Below are positions 1 through 10,629 of a stretch of 64,000 nucleotides of DNA, one piece after another (within the stretch, counting starts at the first letter, position 1; every line of letters begins with the position of its first letter). Under the pieces are notes generated by a model. The model did no database searches, was not told where the DNA came from, and saw only the letters and a list, made by a program, of their open reading frames with translations. The stretch comes from Rhynchosporium graminicola. Taxonomy: Eukaryota; Ascomycota; Leotiomycetes; Helotiales; Ploettnerulaceae. The stretch spans positions 62,001 to 126,000 of the forward strand of contig FJUW01000081.1 in assembly GCA_900074885.1 (NCBI GenBank). The letters run 5' to 3'. The position numbers and the translations under genes are program-made.

Positions 1-293
1 CTTAGCCGAATATTCTTTTTGCGGACGATTTCCCAAAGAATCATGAGAGCGATGATTGATATTCCTCCGGCAACTCCTAGAGCCACGCCAACCAAATGTC
101 CCGTGCTCATTCCTTTATGAGGTTCTGCGGTTGGAGACGAATCATCCGTAGTCTTTTGGTCTGCGACTGAAGCAACAGCGGCCGTCGGAGTCGGGCTATT
201 TGAGGTTTCAAATTTCAAAGCGGTGGCTGGCATGCTGAGGAAGTTGGCCAGAACATGGGCTGCCAACATGGCGAGATGTGCGCGAGGATTCAT
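1..293 (-). CDS. Partial single-pass membrane protein, N-terminal part
   Basis: An open frame starts at ATG 293 on the minus strand and runs off the left edge without a stop (97 codons visible). The first 25 or so residues are hydrophobic and could be a signal peptide (MNPRAHLAMLAAHVLANFLS). A Thr/Ser/Pro-rich stretch of about 45 residues follows, then a hydrophobic segment (HLVGVALGVAGGISIIALMI) and a basic stop-transfer cluster (RKKN). This layout of leader, Ser/Thr-rich ectodomain and one transmembrane helix is common in fungal type I surface proteins, including Mid2/Wsc-like sensors, but no cysteine-rich WSC domain is visible. The cytoplasmic part lies outside the window, so no function is assigned. 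Confidence 0.6.
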   Translation of the reverse strand, partial: MNPRAHLAMLAAHVLANFLSMPATALKFETSNSPTPTAAVASVADQKTTDDSSPTAEPHKGMSTGHLVGVALGVAGGISIIALMILWEIVRKKNIRL

Positions 294-2549
294 TTCGAGA
301 TAAATGCTGTATGACAGAGGTGGGGTTGGTGACGAATTCTCCGGTTCAAGCTGAAATTGTGTAGTGGAAAAGGAAGGTCATTTTCCCCCATGAATGGCAC
401 GTGTGGAGGAGGAAGCAATAAGTGAGGGATTTGTTGTTGTTGCTTGACAAAGGGTGAACTAGCCTTTTTTATTTGTTTCTCCGACGGAAAAGAGAATTGA
501 TCATGCCTCCATTAGCTTCTCGGCTCTAACTTGACCTGACGCGAAAACTATCTTTCTTCCTTCTCAACAATGTTTAGGCTGAAGCATATGATATGATTCG
601 TGGCTGAAGACCCCGTAAAGGTGTGTTATGAGTTCAATCTACATCCAACCAAATAAGGGATATCCACTTCATCAGTATAGATAGATAGCCAGTTTGGCGT
701 GACTTTGGTTATTCCCAAATGCTTCCAGACTTCGATCAAACTAGGCAAGACCTCTATATAAATAGAGGCTCCAGCTGGGATTTAAACTAAGGGAAGTGGC
801 AGTATCACTCTTATACTTTGTATTTCATGATGCAAACGCTCCGCCCTTTGGATTTCGTGACTCTGGTGTATCTGATAGAGCTTTTCAGGTGTGGACAGAA
901 AGTTTTGCAGCATGAACTTTGCGACTTTTTTGACTTTTTTTGTTATTTCCCATGAGGGAAAGTGAATTCGTTGAATTGTCGCGAGTTTGCTGAGAGATTT
1001 CGCGTCTCACGCAGATTGAAGGCAATGAGCCATTCGAAATCACTCATAAGTTCCTACCAAGGACTTTACATTATCTCTCTGCAGCTGCTATCAATAGATT
1101 CGGCTCGCTGGCGCTATTCAACTTGTATATCAACCACCTAATACATTTTTTCCACGAATGCGATAAGGATCTGGGTAGCTCAAGGAGCTGGCATAAGCCG
1201 GCAAGATGATGGGCATTTGATTTCTACAGTATCTCTGATTCTAGAAAGCGCTTTTGAATATATGCGTAGGTATGGCCCAAAGACAAGTCGCGGACCTTGA
1301 AAGTTGTCAGTCATTGATATTGATGGCGATAGACATGATATCTACTATAAGAAGTGACCTGTTGAATTTCCAGCTCCAGATATCACCTTCATCATTAAAC
1401 AGGCATGGATTGTATTGACGGCCCGAAGCTGTGCATTTGGAAGGCTGATGGTCGTCAAGTTCAACACATCTTCAAACACGGCACAAAGGCCAAGTTCATC
1501 TCGCTGGCGAACATACATACCGCTTTAGAAGAGGGTACCTAATTCTCTGGAGTCTGATTTCCGAAACCAGGTCAATAAACGATATCATCAAAGCATACAC
1601 TAAGGGAGATACATTCGGAAATGCCGTGGTAAGTTCGGATCGAAGAATAAAGGCTGTACCGAAATGGATGTCTGCAGTAATCACCTCATGGCGACCTGCA
1701 GGATGTCTCGTGTGTTTATAATCATCCATGCAGAGGCAGTGCTTCCATCGGCTGTCAGCACACTGCAAGGCTGCGTGCAGGCGGGGAATATTCTGGGTGG
1801 ATTAGTCGAGATAATGAGAATACAGATGGGTCGTTGATGAGGCTCAAAGTTTAATATTGATGGGTCGTTGTCGTTGGCTAAGGAGTTATGCTACATACTC
1901 CACTTTGCATATATTTGTGCATTTTGTGCTTAAAGAACTCCCATCCTCGTCTCACTTCAGCGCTAATGCACTCCCCAGATTTTGATAATGCATACTTCCT
2001 AGTCTTGTAGCAGTTTTGGGATAGATCCGCAGATTGGGGTCCGGAATCGAAACATTCGGACCGGGTTTCTCGAAACGAAGCGTTTATTCAACCTATAGTG
2101 ACGTCTCGCGCGCGCTCCTTGAAGTAACCTTGTGTTGCATCTGGATGTGACGAAGACAAAGCACATGATTTTGCGAAAGACAACATATATCCCGGGACTT
2201 TATGCTATACCAGACTGCGAAGGCACTTTCATCAATCGAGAGAGACTAGGGATTCAATACAACCGCCCACGGGCTCCTCAGCTGATCCACCCTCCACCCT
2301 ACTTTGATCTTTTGATAAAAGCAAAAATTCCCGCCGGCGGAGCGGGTACAAAGCATCGGCCTTGACCGCAGGACATTTCTTATCTTCAGAAATTATCTCG
2401 AAGAACTCAAGCAATGATCCATCTATCATCTCCATTACCATGAAGTTTACAGCGCCTTCACAGCTCTCTGTGAGGGTGTCTTCGCCGACTCTTTCTATTG
2501 CTCTGATACCGAGACTTCCACGGAATCACACTTACAATTCGCAGCCAGA
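294..2549. other. Intergenic, no supported gene
   Basis: The short open frames here (the longest about 90 codons on the minus strand near 1496-1768) have no recognisable domain and no splice-linked continuation. The part next to 294 is presumably the promoter of the leftward membrane-protein gene, and the part before 2550 is the 5' leader of the rightward coiled-coil gene. I see no RNA gene or transposon end. Confidence 0.5.
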
Positions 2550-3074
2550 ATGGCATCATCAGCCAACACAGTCCCCGATACCCAGCTGGGTTTGACCAAC
2601 GACGAGATCGCCCTTCTGCGCCATCATCAGCAAGCTGCTGCATCCACTGCCGGTGGATCATCCTCTCGTGCAGCATCCCGCGCATCATCCCAAGGGCTAC
2701 TTATCCTTGACGGCACTTCCCTTGCGGCACTCGTCCGGCACTTTGATAGATTGATGCAGCAGATATCAGAAAGACTCGACTACCTATCTCAACAATCGGC
2801 GACGGTGGCACAGCAGCAGTACGACAGAGCAGGAAATGCGATTGCCATTGCGGATGCCGAGATCGCCAGGTTCCACGATATACTAAGACAGATTGATGAG
2901 TTGGAGTTGGATTTCGACAGGATACGACATATAAGAGACATTGTGAGGGGATTCCGGCAGAGAGTGGAGGAGATGGAGCAACGAGTAGAACAAAGTAGTT
3001 CAAGCGGGCGGCACAGATCTCGACACCGTGGAGAGAGCTCGGGAAGCTCTAGTAGGCGGCATCACAGGCGATGA
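2550..3074 (+). CDS. Coiled-coil protein, probable BLOC-1 subunit (CNL1-like)
   Basis: A single-exon gene of 174 residues. Residues 14-25 carry LGLTNDEIALLR, followed by a Ser/Ala-rich linker and then a long, charged helical region (about 50-150) with coiled-coil periodicity and a conserved-looking block, DADAEIARFHDILRQIDELE. The tail is Arg/Ser/His-rich. From memory of the family, this pattern matches filamentous-fungal proteins annotated as BLOC-1 subunit CNL1, a small component of the endosomal complex that in yeast helps recruit a Rab GAP to endosomes. The start at 2550 fits because the conserved block begins soon after it. That it is a real gene is likely; the exact BLOC-1 subunit is inferred and could instead be KXD1-like or another small coiled-coil subunit. 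Confidence 0.62.
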   Translation: MASSANTVPDTQLGLTNDEIALLRHHQQAAASTAGGSSSRAASRASSQGLLILDGTSLAALVRHFDRLMQQISERLDYLSQQSATVAQQQYDRAGNAIAIADAEIARFHDILRQIDELELDFDRIRHIRDIVRGFRQRVEEMEQRVEQSSSSGRHRSRHRGESSGSSSRRHHRR

Positions 3075-3974
3075 AAAGGAAATTTCCTCGAATCTGGAAT
3101 GGGCATGAAGGAATACAGGTCGGCTCACGCTACCGGAGAACAGCACGGGGAGAACTGGAAATACCAAGCTCCTTCGGTTATGGGAGTAAGACAATTGGCC
3201 TCACGGCTGGAAGATGGAACAGCCTCGCGGCTCACTGATTTGGCGTTTTTAATATTTATAATTCTGAGTTGTTCTCTGTGCAGCGTCAATACCCAAAAAG
3301 CGTCTGGGGATGTTTCCCAGTTGCTAGTCTGTAGAACTTTTCATTCAATGTGACGATGTGGACATGTGCTCGATGCCTTGAGCCTGGGAAACATTAGTTT
3401 GTTCGTCATTAGCAGGATACTGCTGAAGGACTTTGTGTGTTTTGATTTCCCGTAGGTGGAGGATTAGTGACAAGAGTTATGGATACTTCAATGCCGAATC
3501 TTTTCCCCTCAAAATCATTACCGTCCGAAAGTTTTCTCGGAAAATACTTTAATTTACATCACAAAATGCGTCTCCTACCAGTCATCTGCTTTACAAAGCA
3601 CTCCATGCCTGTGTGATTTGAACATGGTAATCTAACATGCTCTATCACTTTTGGGTACCTGGCTAGACAATTCTTTGTGGAAGGTACCAGGTAAAATGTT
3701 ACTCGTAAGGGCACATGCATTATATGTTCTATACTAGCACAAAGAATCTTTGTTTTTAGTCTAATCGTAAAGAGTCCCAACTTTGCACCAGGCGATATGC
3801 CAGTTCAAACCCGCACTTTTTTCGAATACATGCGAGGCTACTACCTTGTACAACAAGGCTGAGATGCCAAGCCCTATGGACTTAGCTCTTGCAGACCTAG
3901 GTCCAACCATAGAGCTTTCAAGCATCTCGTCTTGGAATTATTGCGATCCAAAATCAAAATCAGTACCAGGCAAC
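3075..3974. other. Intergenic between the coiled-coil gene and SPP1
   Basis: No gene is supported. About 3560-3760 contains weak tRNA-like words on the minus strand (a D-arm-like GATAGAGC and a T-loop-like GTTCAAATC), but the stems do not pair. The last 200 bases are probably the SPP1 promoter and 5' leader. Confidence 0.4.
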
Positions 3975-6169
3975 ATGAGTTCAGATGGAGAAGATTACGA
4001 AATGTCCGAGGCGCCTCCAGCCGACCCTTCGAGCGACGTGAGTGTGCTACCTGTACCATCGTTCTATTAAAAAGCTATCGTCACAACTCAACCTCTCGAG
4101 CTGGCGATCGATGCATCAATTGGCTGTACCAAACAAAATCCTTATGATTTTCGCCTTGATATGTTTGAAGCTTCCCGCTGACTATGGACCTTTTTTTTTA
4201 CAGGTTACAGATACAGCTCAAGCCAGCTCTTCACCGAGTGCGAATAACACACCCTCGAACCCCGCCCCCTCAAAGCCTAACACGACGGCCGGGAACGCAA
4301 ATACAAAAGTAGGGAGCCTGGGAGTAACGGACCCCGAAGATCCGTTCTTCGTACACTCTTGCAACTCTGCATCCTTCAAGTACAAATATCCTCAGGCCAA
4401 GCCAACTCCAGACGGCGAAGATGATACCGTTTGGAATCGTATCTATACGGCGGCCGATTCCCGTATGTACAACAAACACCACAAGTCTGCCAACGAGTCT
4501 AGGAAGTACCGAGATACTGGCGAGACACGTACTCTTGCACTGCGGATGCTTGTAGAGAATAAAGAGAAGCATTACAAAGCTGTTGCCGCAGCTCTTGCCG
4601 GTGGCCATGCTTACACGCCCAAGGCAGCGCAGAAGGCCAAGCCGCCAGCTATGAAAACAGAGCTAGTTGGAATCAAGAAGGAACGATATGAAGAGTCTTT
4701 TGATATGGTGCCTGGTACTGTACCTATGAGCATTTCGGAAAAGATCAAAAGCGAAGGCCGCAAAAGGAAGACCGCTTCAGATACGCCATCTTCACAACAA
4801 GGTACACCCGGTCCAACAAATACGCAAAAGCTTAGCAGTCCTGCACCAAAATGCAACAGTCCAGCTCCCACCAAAATGGATAAACCGCCTATCCCCAAAA
4901 AGAAAGGAACCGCTGCTCCTGTCAAGAGGCCTACCCCAAAGCGACCTAAGTCCGAAGGTATGTCATAGTTCAATCATATTTCAGGTCGGACTCTAATCCT
5001 GTTGTAGCGGAGAAAATGGATAAGTCAGGAACCCCCTCAAGCTCCGTCCGCCAGTCACCTGTCGGCAGCCCCGAAAGTGATGATGGTGGAGAATATTGTT
5101 TATGTCGCGGACCAGACGATCATCGTATGATGGTCTTTTGTGACGGAGGTTGTGAGGATTGGTACCATTGTTCTTGCGTCAATGTGGATGAAGACGATGC
5201 TAGAGAACTCTTGGACCGGTACATTTGCCCCAAGTGCACAACAAGCGATCTGAAGACTACCTGGAAACGAATCTGTCGGTACATTAATTGCGACAATGGT
5301 TGCAGGAAAGGTGCTCGTGTCAACGAGGGCAGCAAGTATTGCAGTGAAGAGCATCTAAACATGTTTTTTGAGTGGTGCTATACAAAGCTGCGTGGTGACG
5401 ATCAACCATCGATGGGGGGGGCTTTGAATCGGCAAGAAGTTGCGGATCTGTTAACTTCAATATCTACTGTTGAAGAACTTCACGATTTGGGGAAGAAGCC
5501 AAGACTGACGATCGAAGGAGTAGAAGCTGGTAAGTTTATTTTTCCGAAACATGTTTTCCCATCGGTCTGTTGACGATCATCATTATAGAAGGCCCAGTCG
5601 GCCTCCGCTATATCCTACCCGAAGACAAAATTCTGATAGAGGAGATTCAACAAAAGAAAAAAATACTCGAGGCACAGATCGAAGGATACAAGAACCAAAA
5701 ACGGCTCCTCAAAATGATAAATGAGCGTGCAAAGGTTGCTTCGCAGCAACCGAGTGTTGATGTCAAGGCTATTTGTGGTTACGATGACCGCCTAGCCATG
5801 AACGAGGCAGAATTCAACGCCTGGCTGGAGTCAGAAGAAGGACAGAAAGCTTTCGAAAGCGACGTTCTTGGGCCACGGACCGAGGATACCAGGGGAATTG
5901 GCGCTCACATCTTGTATCCCGGTCAGGTTATTCCTGCAACGGCAAAGATTGCCGACGCTCTCGATAATATCTGTCTGAAGCCTCCCAAAAAGTGCAAGCA
6001 TCAAAACTGGCGCGAGATTCACAATGGGGACTTTATAGCCATGCAACTCATTTTGACGGAGCAGTTGAACAGACTTACTGAGAACGAGAAAGAGATCATT
6101 GACGATGCAGAAACGCGCGAGGCTACCAAGGACTATTATGCTGAAAATGTCACTATTCAACTCTTCTGA
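3975..6169 (+). CDS. SPP1: COMPASS (Set1 complex) subunit Spp1/Cfp1, PHD finger protein
   Basis: Four exons: 3975-4037, 4204-4957, 5008-5529 and 5589-6169 (GTGAGT, GTATGT and GTAAGT donors; all phases agree), giving 639 residues. A PHD finger lies at about 302-349 (YCLC, then FCDGGCEDWYHCSC, then YICPKC). It is followed by a Cys-rich CFP1 C-terminal-type domain (CRYINCDNGC, then SKYCSEEH) and a coiled-coil helical region to the end. Residues 22-270 are Pro/Ser/Lys-rich and of low complexity. In the known family Spp1 reads H3K4 methylation and tethers the Set1 methyltransferase complex to chromatin in the nucleus. The start MSSDGEDYEM is chosen as the typical acidic N-terminus; the frame also stays open upstream to 3783. 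The first intron ends in a long T tract and CAG. Confidence 0.9.
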
Positions 6170-7373
6170 GCATACGACGAGGCCAAGTGTTTATGGCTAA
6201 CTCCCGCAACTCTGCTGAGTCCCATGGACTTAGGAACGAAGATATACAACCCTCAGCCTGGCATGATACATGTTTTTCCATCACGGCACTTGGCAACTCA
6301 GGGCGTAGAGAGACAAGACTCTGGAGATGTTGGTGGACGATGATCAAGAGGCTTTTCTTACAAGCCGTTGGATCTGATCTCGATTTTGCCACCGGGAAAG
6401 CGGTGTCTCCAGACCTAGATATAATGTTCTGGACGACTGGGGACGGGGGGTTGCAGGCGTACTTACGACAAGAGATACCCCAGCGAAGTCATATATAAAG
6501 AAGAGGAAATTTATACCAAGCCATGCAGAACAAGCTTCAGATGAAGGGGGAAGTTTTCATTAGTCTACGTTCTGCTCGCTAACCTCGTTAGCCTTGTTTT
6601 GTAAAAAGCTCCTACCCTCACCTCAAGCTGATGAATGCTGTGTTATGTGCAACATGTTCCATGTTCCAATTGACTTAATCCAGTTTTTCTTAATGTCATG
6701 AAGTAGGCCCAGCTTGTAACAATGGCATATGGACAACCAAAACTGCGGACATGCCTGACTCGAACGTAGTCCTCCGCCACTTCACAGATGTGGGGGCTGG
6801 TTTGCTACCTTTTATAAAACGTGTATCTAAGCTGCATATCTGATTGAGTTTTTAACATATTAGGGCGCAACATCTAAGCCCCCGAGTCATTGCAAAGAAC
6901 ACACCTGGTAATCGGCAATTTCATCCTTCATATCCGGCTCGGTGTTTTCGACATGTCCGTTTTCTAAAGTTGAGGCCGTCCAGGCAATTGACCCCGCGGA
7001 CTCACAGAACAGAACTCGTAGACGCCTCTTTCAGGTTACTCATGCACGAAGATCTAATCTTTAAAATCATAATGCAACGCAATCCTGCTCCGTATTGTCA
7101 ACAAGACGCGTGGAAACTGTATTTGGTGTCCTTGCTCCGCTTGGCACCCACCCAGTCAGCCTGCGCTTGAGCTCGGCGAAATCCAGCTAACATGAGGTAC
7201 AAGAAGTCATTCCCTTCATTTCCTTGCTCTCCTTGCAAGACTTATGCTTCCAGGAATTTATAAGAAAATTATCAGGAGTCAGAGCTCCCTATTGCTCGCG
7301 CCCATCACAGGCCACCAAAAGAGCTCATTCTCTCGTGGTCCAGCCTCACACCAATGCCCGCCATTGACTTCAT
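6170..7373. other. Intergenic after SPP1
   Basis: No gene is supported. An open frame of 103 codons at 6187-6498 has no recognisable motif and probably belongs to the SPP1 3' region. The remainder is of average composition, with no RNA gene seen. Confidence 0.4.
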
Positions 7374-8554
7374 TTGATAGAAATCCTCAAGATCCATCGT
7401 CATGAGGCACGACGTGGTCATGTTGGCGTTTCGATACTTCGGAGAAGTCCAGTACATCCAACACGTCATCTCCTAGCGTATCCGAGCCGAGCGCTCGTCC
7501 ATCGATATACCTACAAGGCTCGCCCAAACCCACGTACGGTACTCGTAATAGGCGGTTCTTACTCGGGTCTCTACCTCGTTTTCCGACTCGCGAAGTCACG
7601 CAGTCACCGCCCGCCAAGCTACTTTCCACAGAGAGGTCAGGTGCTTGGGCTGAGTTGAAAGTCTTGCAGGAGAGGATCAAGGAGTCCATGGATATTGCTC
7701 TTGTGGGAGCGGGCGCTGTAGGCGTTCAGCTGGCAACTGATATCAAGTCTTTCTATCCTGAGAAGAAAGTCACTCTAATCCATTCACGAGCTCAAATCTT
7801 ATCGAGCTTCGGGGTCAGATTACATGATTATGTGATGGAGAAGTTGGGAAAGCTAGGGGTTGAAGTGGTTCTCGAGGAACTGCCGACACTCCCAAAGACT
7901 ACAACTTGGGAGCCAGCTGAGATTGTATTTAAGGATGGGAGAAAGCGGAGGTATGACTTGGTCGTACTTCGGATGTTTCTCGTGTCCGAAACTTACATAT
8001 CTAGTTTGCTGATTAAGCTTTAGATACCCTGTATAGGTCAGACACTCAACTCTTCGATCCTAAAAAGCTTTTCCTCAGCATCAATCTCCCCTCTTACGGG
8101 TCACACCCGAGTCAACAAGAAACTACAAATCAAAGACGAGATCAAGGAAGACACGATATTCAACAAAATCTTCGCTCTTGGCGACGTAGCTGAAACCGGC
8201 GGTAGAAAGTTCGCCAGAGCTGGTAGTGCGCAGGCGGAGATCGTCCAGGAAAACATCTCGCTTTGATCGAAGGAAAGCGATTGTCTGATTATGTGCCTAG
8301 TGTGCTTGAGGGCTTGCTGAAGTTAAGTCTGGGAAAGGTATGGAGCTTTAGAATGCAATTTCTTGTTCCTCTCCATTCGCTTGAGTAGGATGTGATGAGG
8401 ACTAACTATTTCACTTTAGGATGAGTGTGTCGCTTATGTTCAAGACCAGAGAAGAGATTACATCTTCTCGGCAAAGCTCAAGAATCTCGATTTGGATGTC
8501 GCGAAAGCTTGGAAGATGTTTGGTGCTGATATGAAGAATGCTGCGAATATTTGA
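7374..8554 (+). pseudogene. Broken AIF/AMID-type FAD/NAD(P)H oxidoreductase
   Basis: Clear pieces of an AIFM2-like flavoprotein occur in order: an N-terminal FAD-binding start (TVLVIGGSYSGL, near 7538), an NAD-binding block (IALVGAGAVGVQLATDIKSF, near 7693), a DLV-IPCIGQ block spliced across an intron at 7964-8023, the second FAD motif (FALGDVAETGG, near 8173), and a C-terminal block after an intron at 8338-8419 that ends at TGA 8554. The roughly 90-100 residues that normally link the first FAD motif to the NAD domain are missing: the frame passes almost directly from RLAKSRS to a shifted frame beginning SGAWAELKVLQ near 7640. A second break, consistent with loss of one base, lies near 8258-8264, where frame ISL-stop is replaced by ALIEGKRLSDY. 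Frame changes plus the missing segment mean no functional enzyme is expected unless the assembly is wrong. The 5' end is uncertain. Confidence 0.8.
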
Positions 8555-10629
8555 GGCTGAAAATCCGTCGATTGGATACCGGTTTACGCTTTGAGGTAGT
8601 AAGTTCTGTTTTGCCTTTCACAGAGTAGCCGGTTCTTCGATGGCACTTTCTTGGGGGTCATTCATGCCTTTGGCTTTGCCATCTGGTTTGATGTGAGATA
8701 TTAACTTGTTGTGTGTCTCAGCATGGTTGTCCCAACAACGATAGATTACATGTATGTGAATTGATTTGCTTGTCAAAGGTTTCCTCTCCCAAAATCGGTC
8801 GTTCTCATTATTTTTCAAAACTATGCGACAGATCATTGCATTCTGATGCCGGACCCAAATGTACACATACCCAAGATTTCGTCCCTGGCCGCAGGTTGTC
8901 CCCCTGATACCAGTGTCTTCCACGTGCAATCTCCAGCTGTCCAGGCCCAGATTTCGGTCGTGACATCCAAGATTCCTGATTCCTATCTCTACCATATGTG
9001 AAAAAAAGGAGCTAGTAAGCACCTTGTCGCCTAATAACTTTACCCCTCTTTCAAGAAGAAAATTTCATTTACAATTACTTAACGCTGGTCATCATGATTG
9101 TACATAGACTATCACACAAAGGGGTCCAGAGACAAGAGGCTCGGCTCGAACAATTCAACACACCTCTATAAAACCCGACGGAATAGAACTGCATACTCAC
9201 AAATTCGCCAATACCACAAATACCCAAGAACAAAGCCTTGTTTCCTAATCATCGAACCTCAACCTTTCTGTACCTTGTTCTGCTTACCATGACTACCCCC
9301 ACTCACTTGGTCGGTTATAATCCTCTCCTCTCCTCTTCTCTTTTCTCTCAACCATAATCCACCCTTTCCTAGGCTCTGATAGAACTCCAACATGGCTGTG
9401 CAGAACGTAATAGCCGTGACGACAACGCTTCTTCTCAGAGATAGCGACACAGACGCTTCGTAAACGACCACTTTCTATTCTCAAGCCATCGACTCGTGTA
9501 GGTGCTGCTCTACTAGAGAAGACGCGTCTTGAAGCGGTGATTGACTGACTGGCTATGAGAGGGGGATGAATAAAGAGAAACAAAGGTACGTGCGTTAATT
9601 ACGCACGCCAGTGAGTGAGAGGTAGATCAGACATCTCCCTCCTCATGAAAATCCCTTCGAGCTGACGATCAAAAGTCAGAGATAGGTAGTTTAGGATGGG
9701 TGTATCTTCATTCCAGCGATGATCCCAAGTCCCAACCCTGCAGCGGTTATCAGATCTCAATGCGTAGGGAGGTAGGTAGGTAGGGTAGGGTACACACGCA
9801 AAGAGAAACCCCTCCCCCCACCCCCAACGACGAGACAGACCACAACACATTCCCAAAAGAAAAAAGAAAAAAAATCCTAGTCCGAGAAATCATTCACCAA
9901 TCGATACATCTCGCACAAAATTCACGTGCGCTTGTCTATTCCGCGTCCCAGCCCGAGCACACCCAGGAGAAGGAAACCCCCCCGCGCCTCGCCCTAAACT
10001 GCTCAGGTGCATTGGATTGCTTCCCTTCTTCCCTCTCGGCAAAAAGAGAAAAACCTCGCTAAAGTAATCTCGAGAACAACAAACGAGATAGTACGACGCC
10101 CTAGCAGACACCGACATCGAATTCACCACCAGCACCAGCACCACCCAACCACAGAACCAAGTTTTTTTTTCCCATTAATTCTCGAAGCTGGGCGGAAGGG
10201 AGAGAGATCCATATATTAGAGTGAGAAGGTCCCGAGTTCGCCTTTACAGCTAGCTAGCTGCACGTGCTTAGTTTGGAGATTAGTACGACGGCGGCTGGAG
10301 AAGCACCTCCTGGTACTGCCCGGCTTCGCAATCAACAAGCTCATTGCTCAACCTGATTTTGATTCTGATGTTGATATTGCTATTGCTATTGAAAAATTGA
10401 TTATCGCAGCTCGCCCCGCCCCGCCACAGCACCACCTCCTTCTTCCACTTCTTCTTCTTCTTCTGCACTTGCAAACTCCACCACTACTCCATCAACATAC
10501 AAGCTCATCAAGCAGCACCTCCCCCTCCTGCTACCACTTCCAAAAGACCATCCTCATCACTCACTTTGCCTCTCAACACCGATAGACAAGTCCCGTTACC
10601 GTCCCATCCCAGCCTCACCAGCACCAAAG
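8555..10629. other. Intergenic and long pyrimidine/CA-rich 5' leader
   Basis: No gene is supported in 8555-9600. From about 9770 onward the plus strand becomes rich in C, CA and CT tracts, with a TAGG repeat at 9771-9790 and short homopolymers. This composition is typical of long 5' untranslated leaders and promoters of fungal regulatory genes, here the RRM-protein gene starting at 10630. Confidence 0.45.

Noticed and set aside
2132..2441. Short open frames on both strands before the coiled-coil gene
   Set aside because: No motif or conserved start, and they overlap each other.
3590..3690. Minus-strand tRNA-like words GATAGAGC and GTTCAAATC
   Set aside because: T-stem and anticodon stem do not pair; the acceptor stem is not formed.
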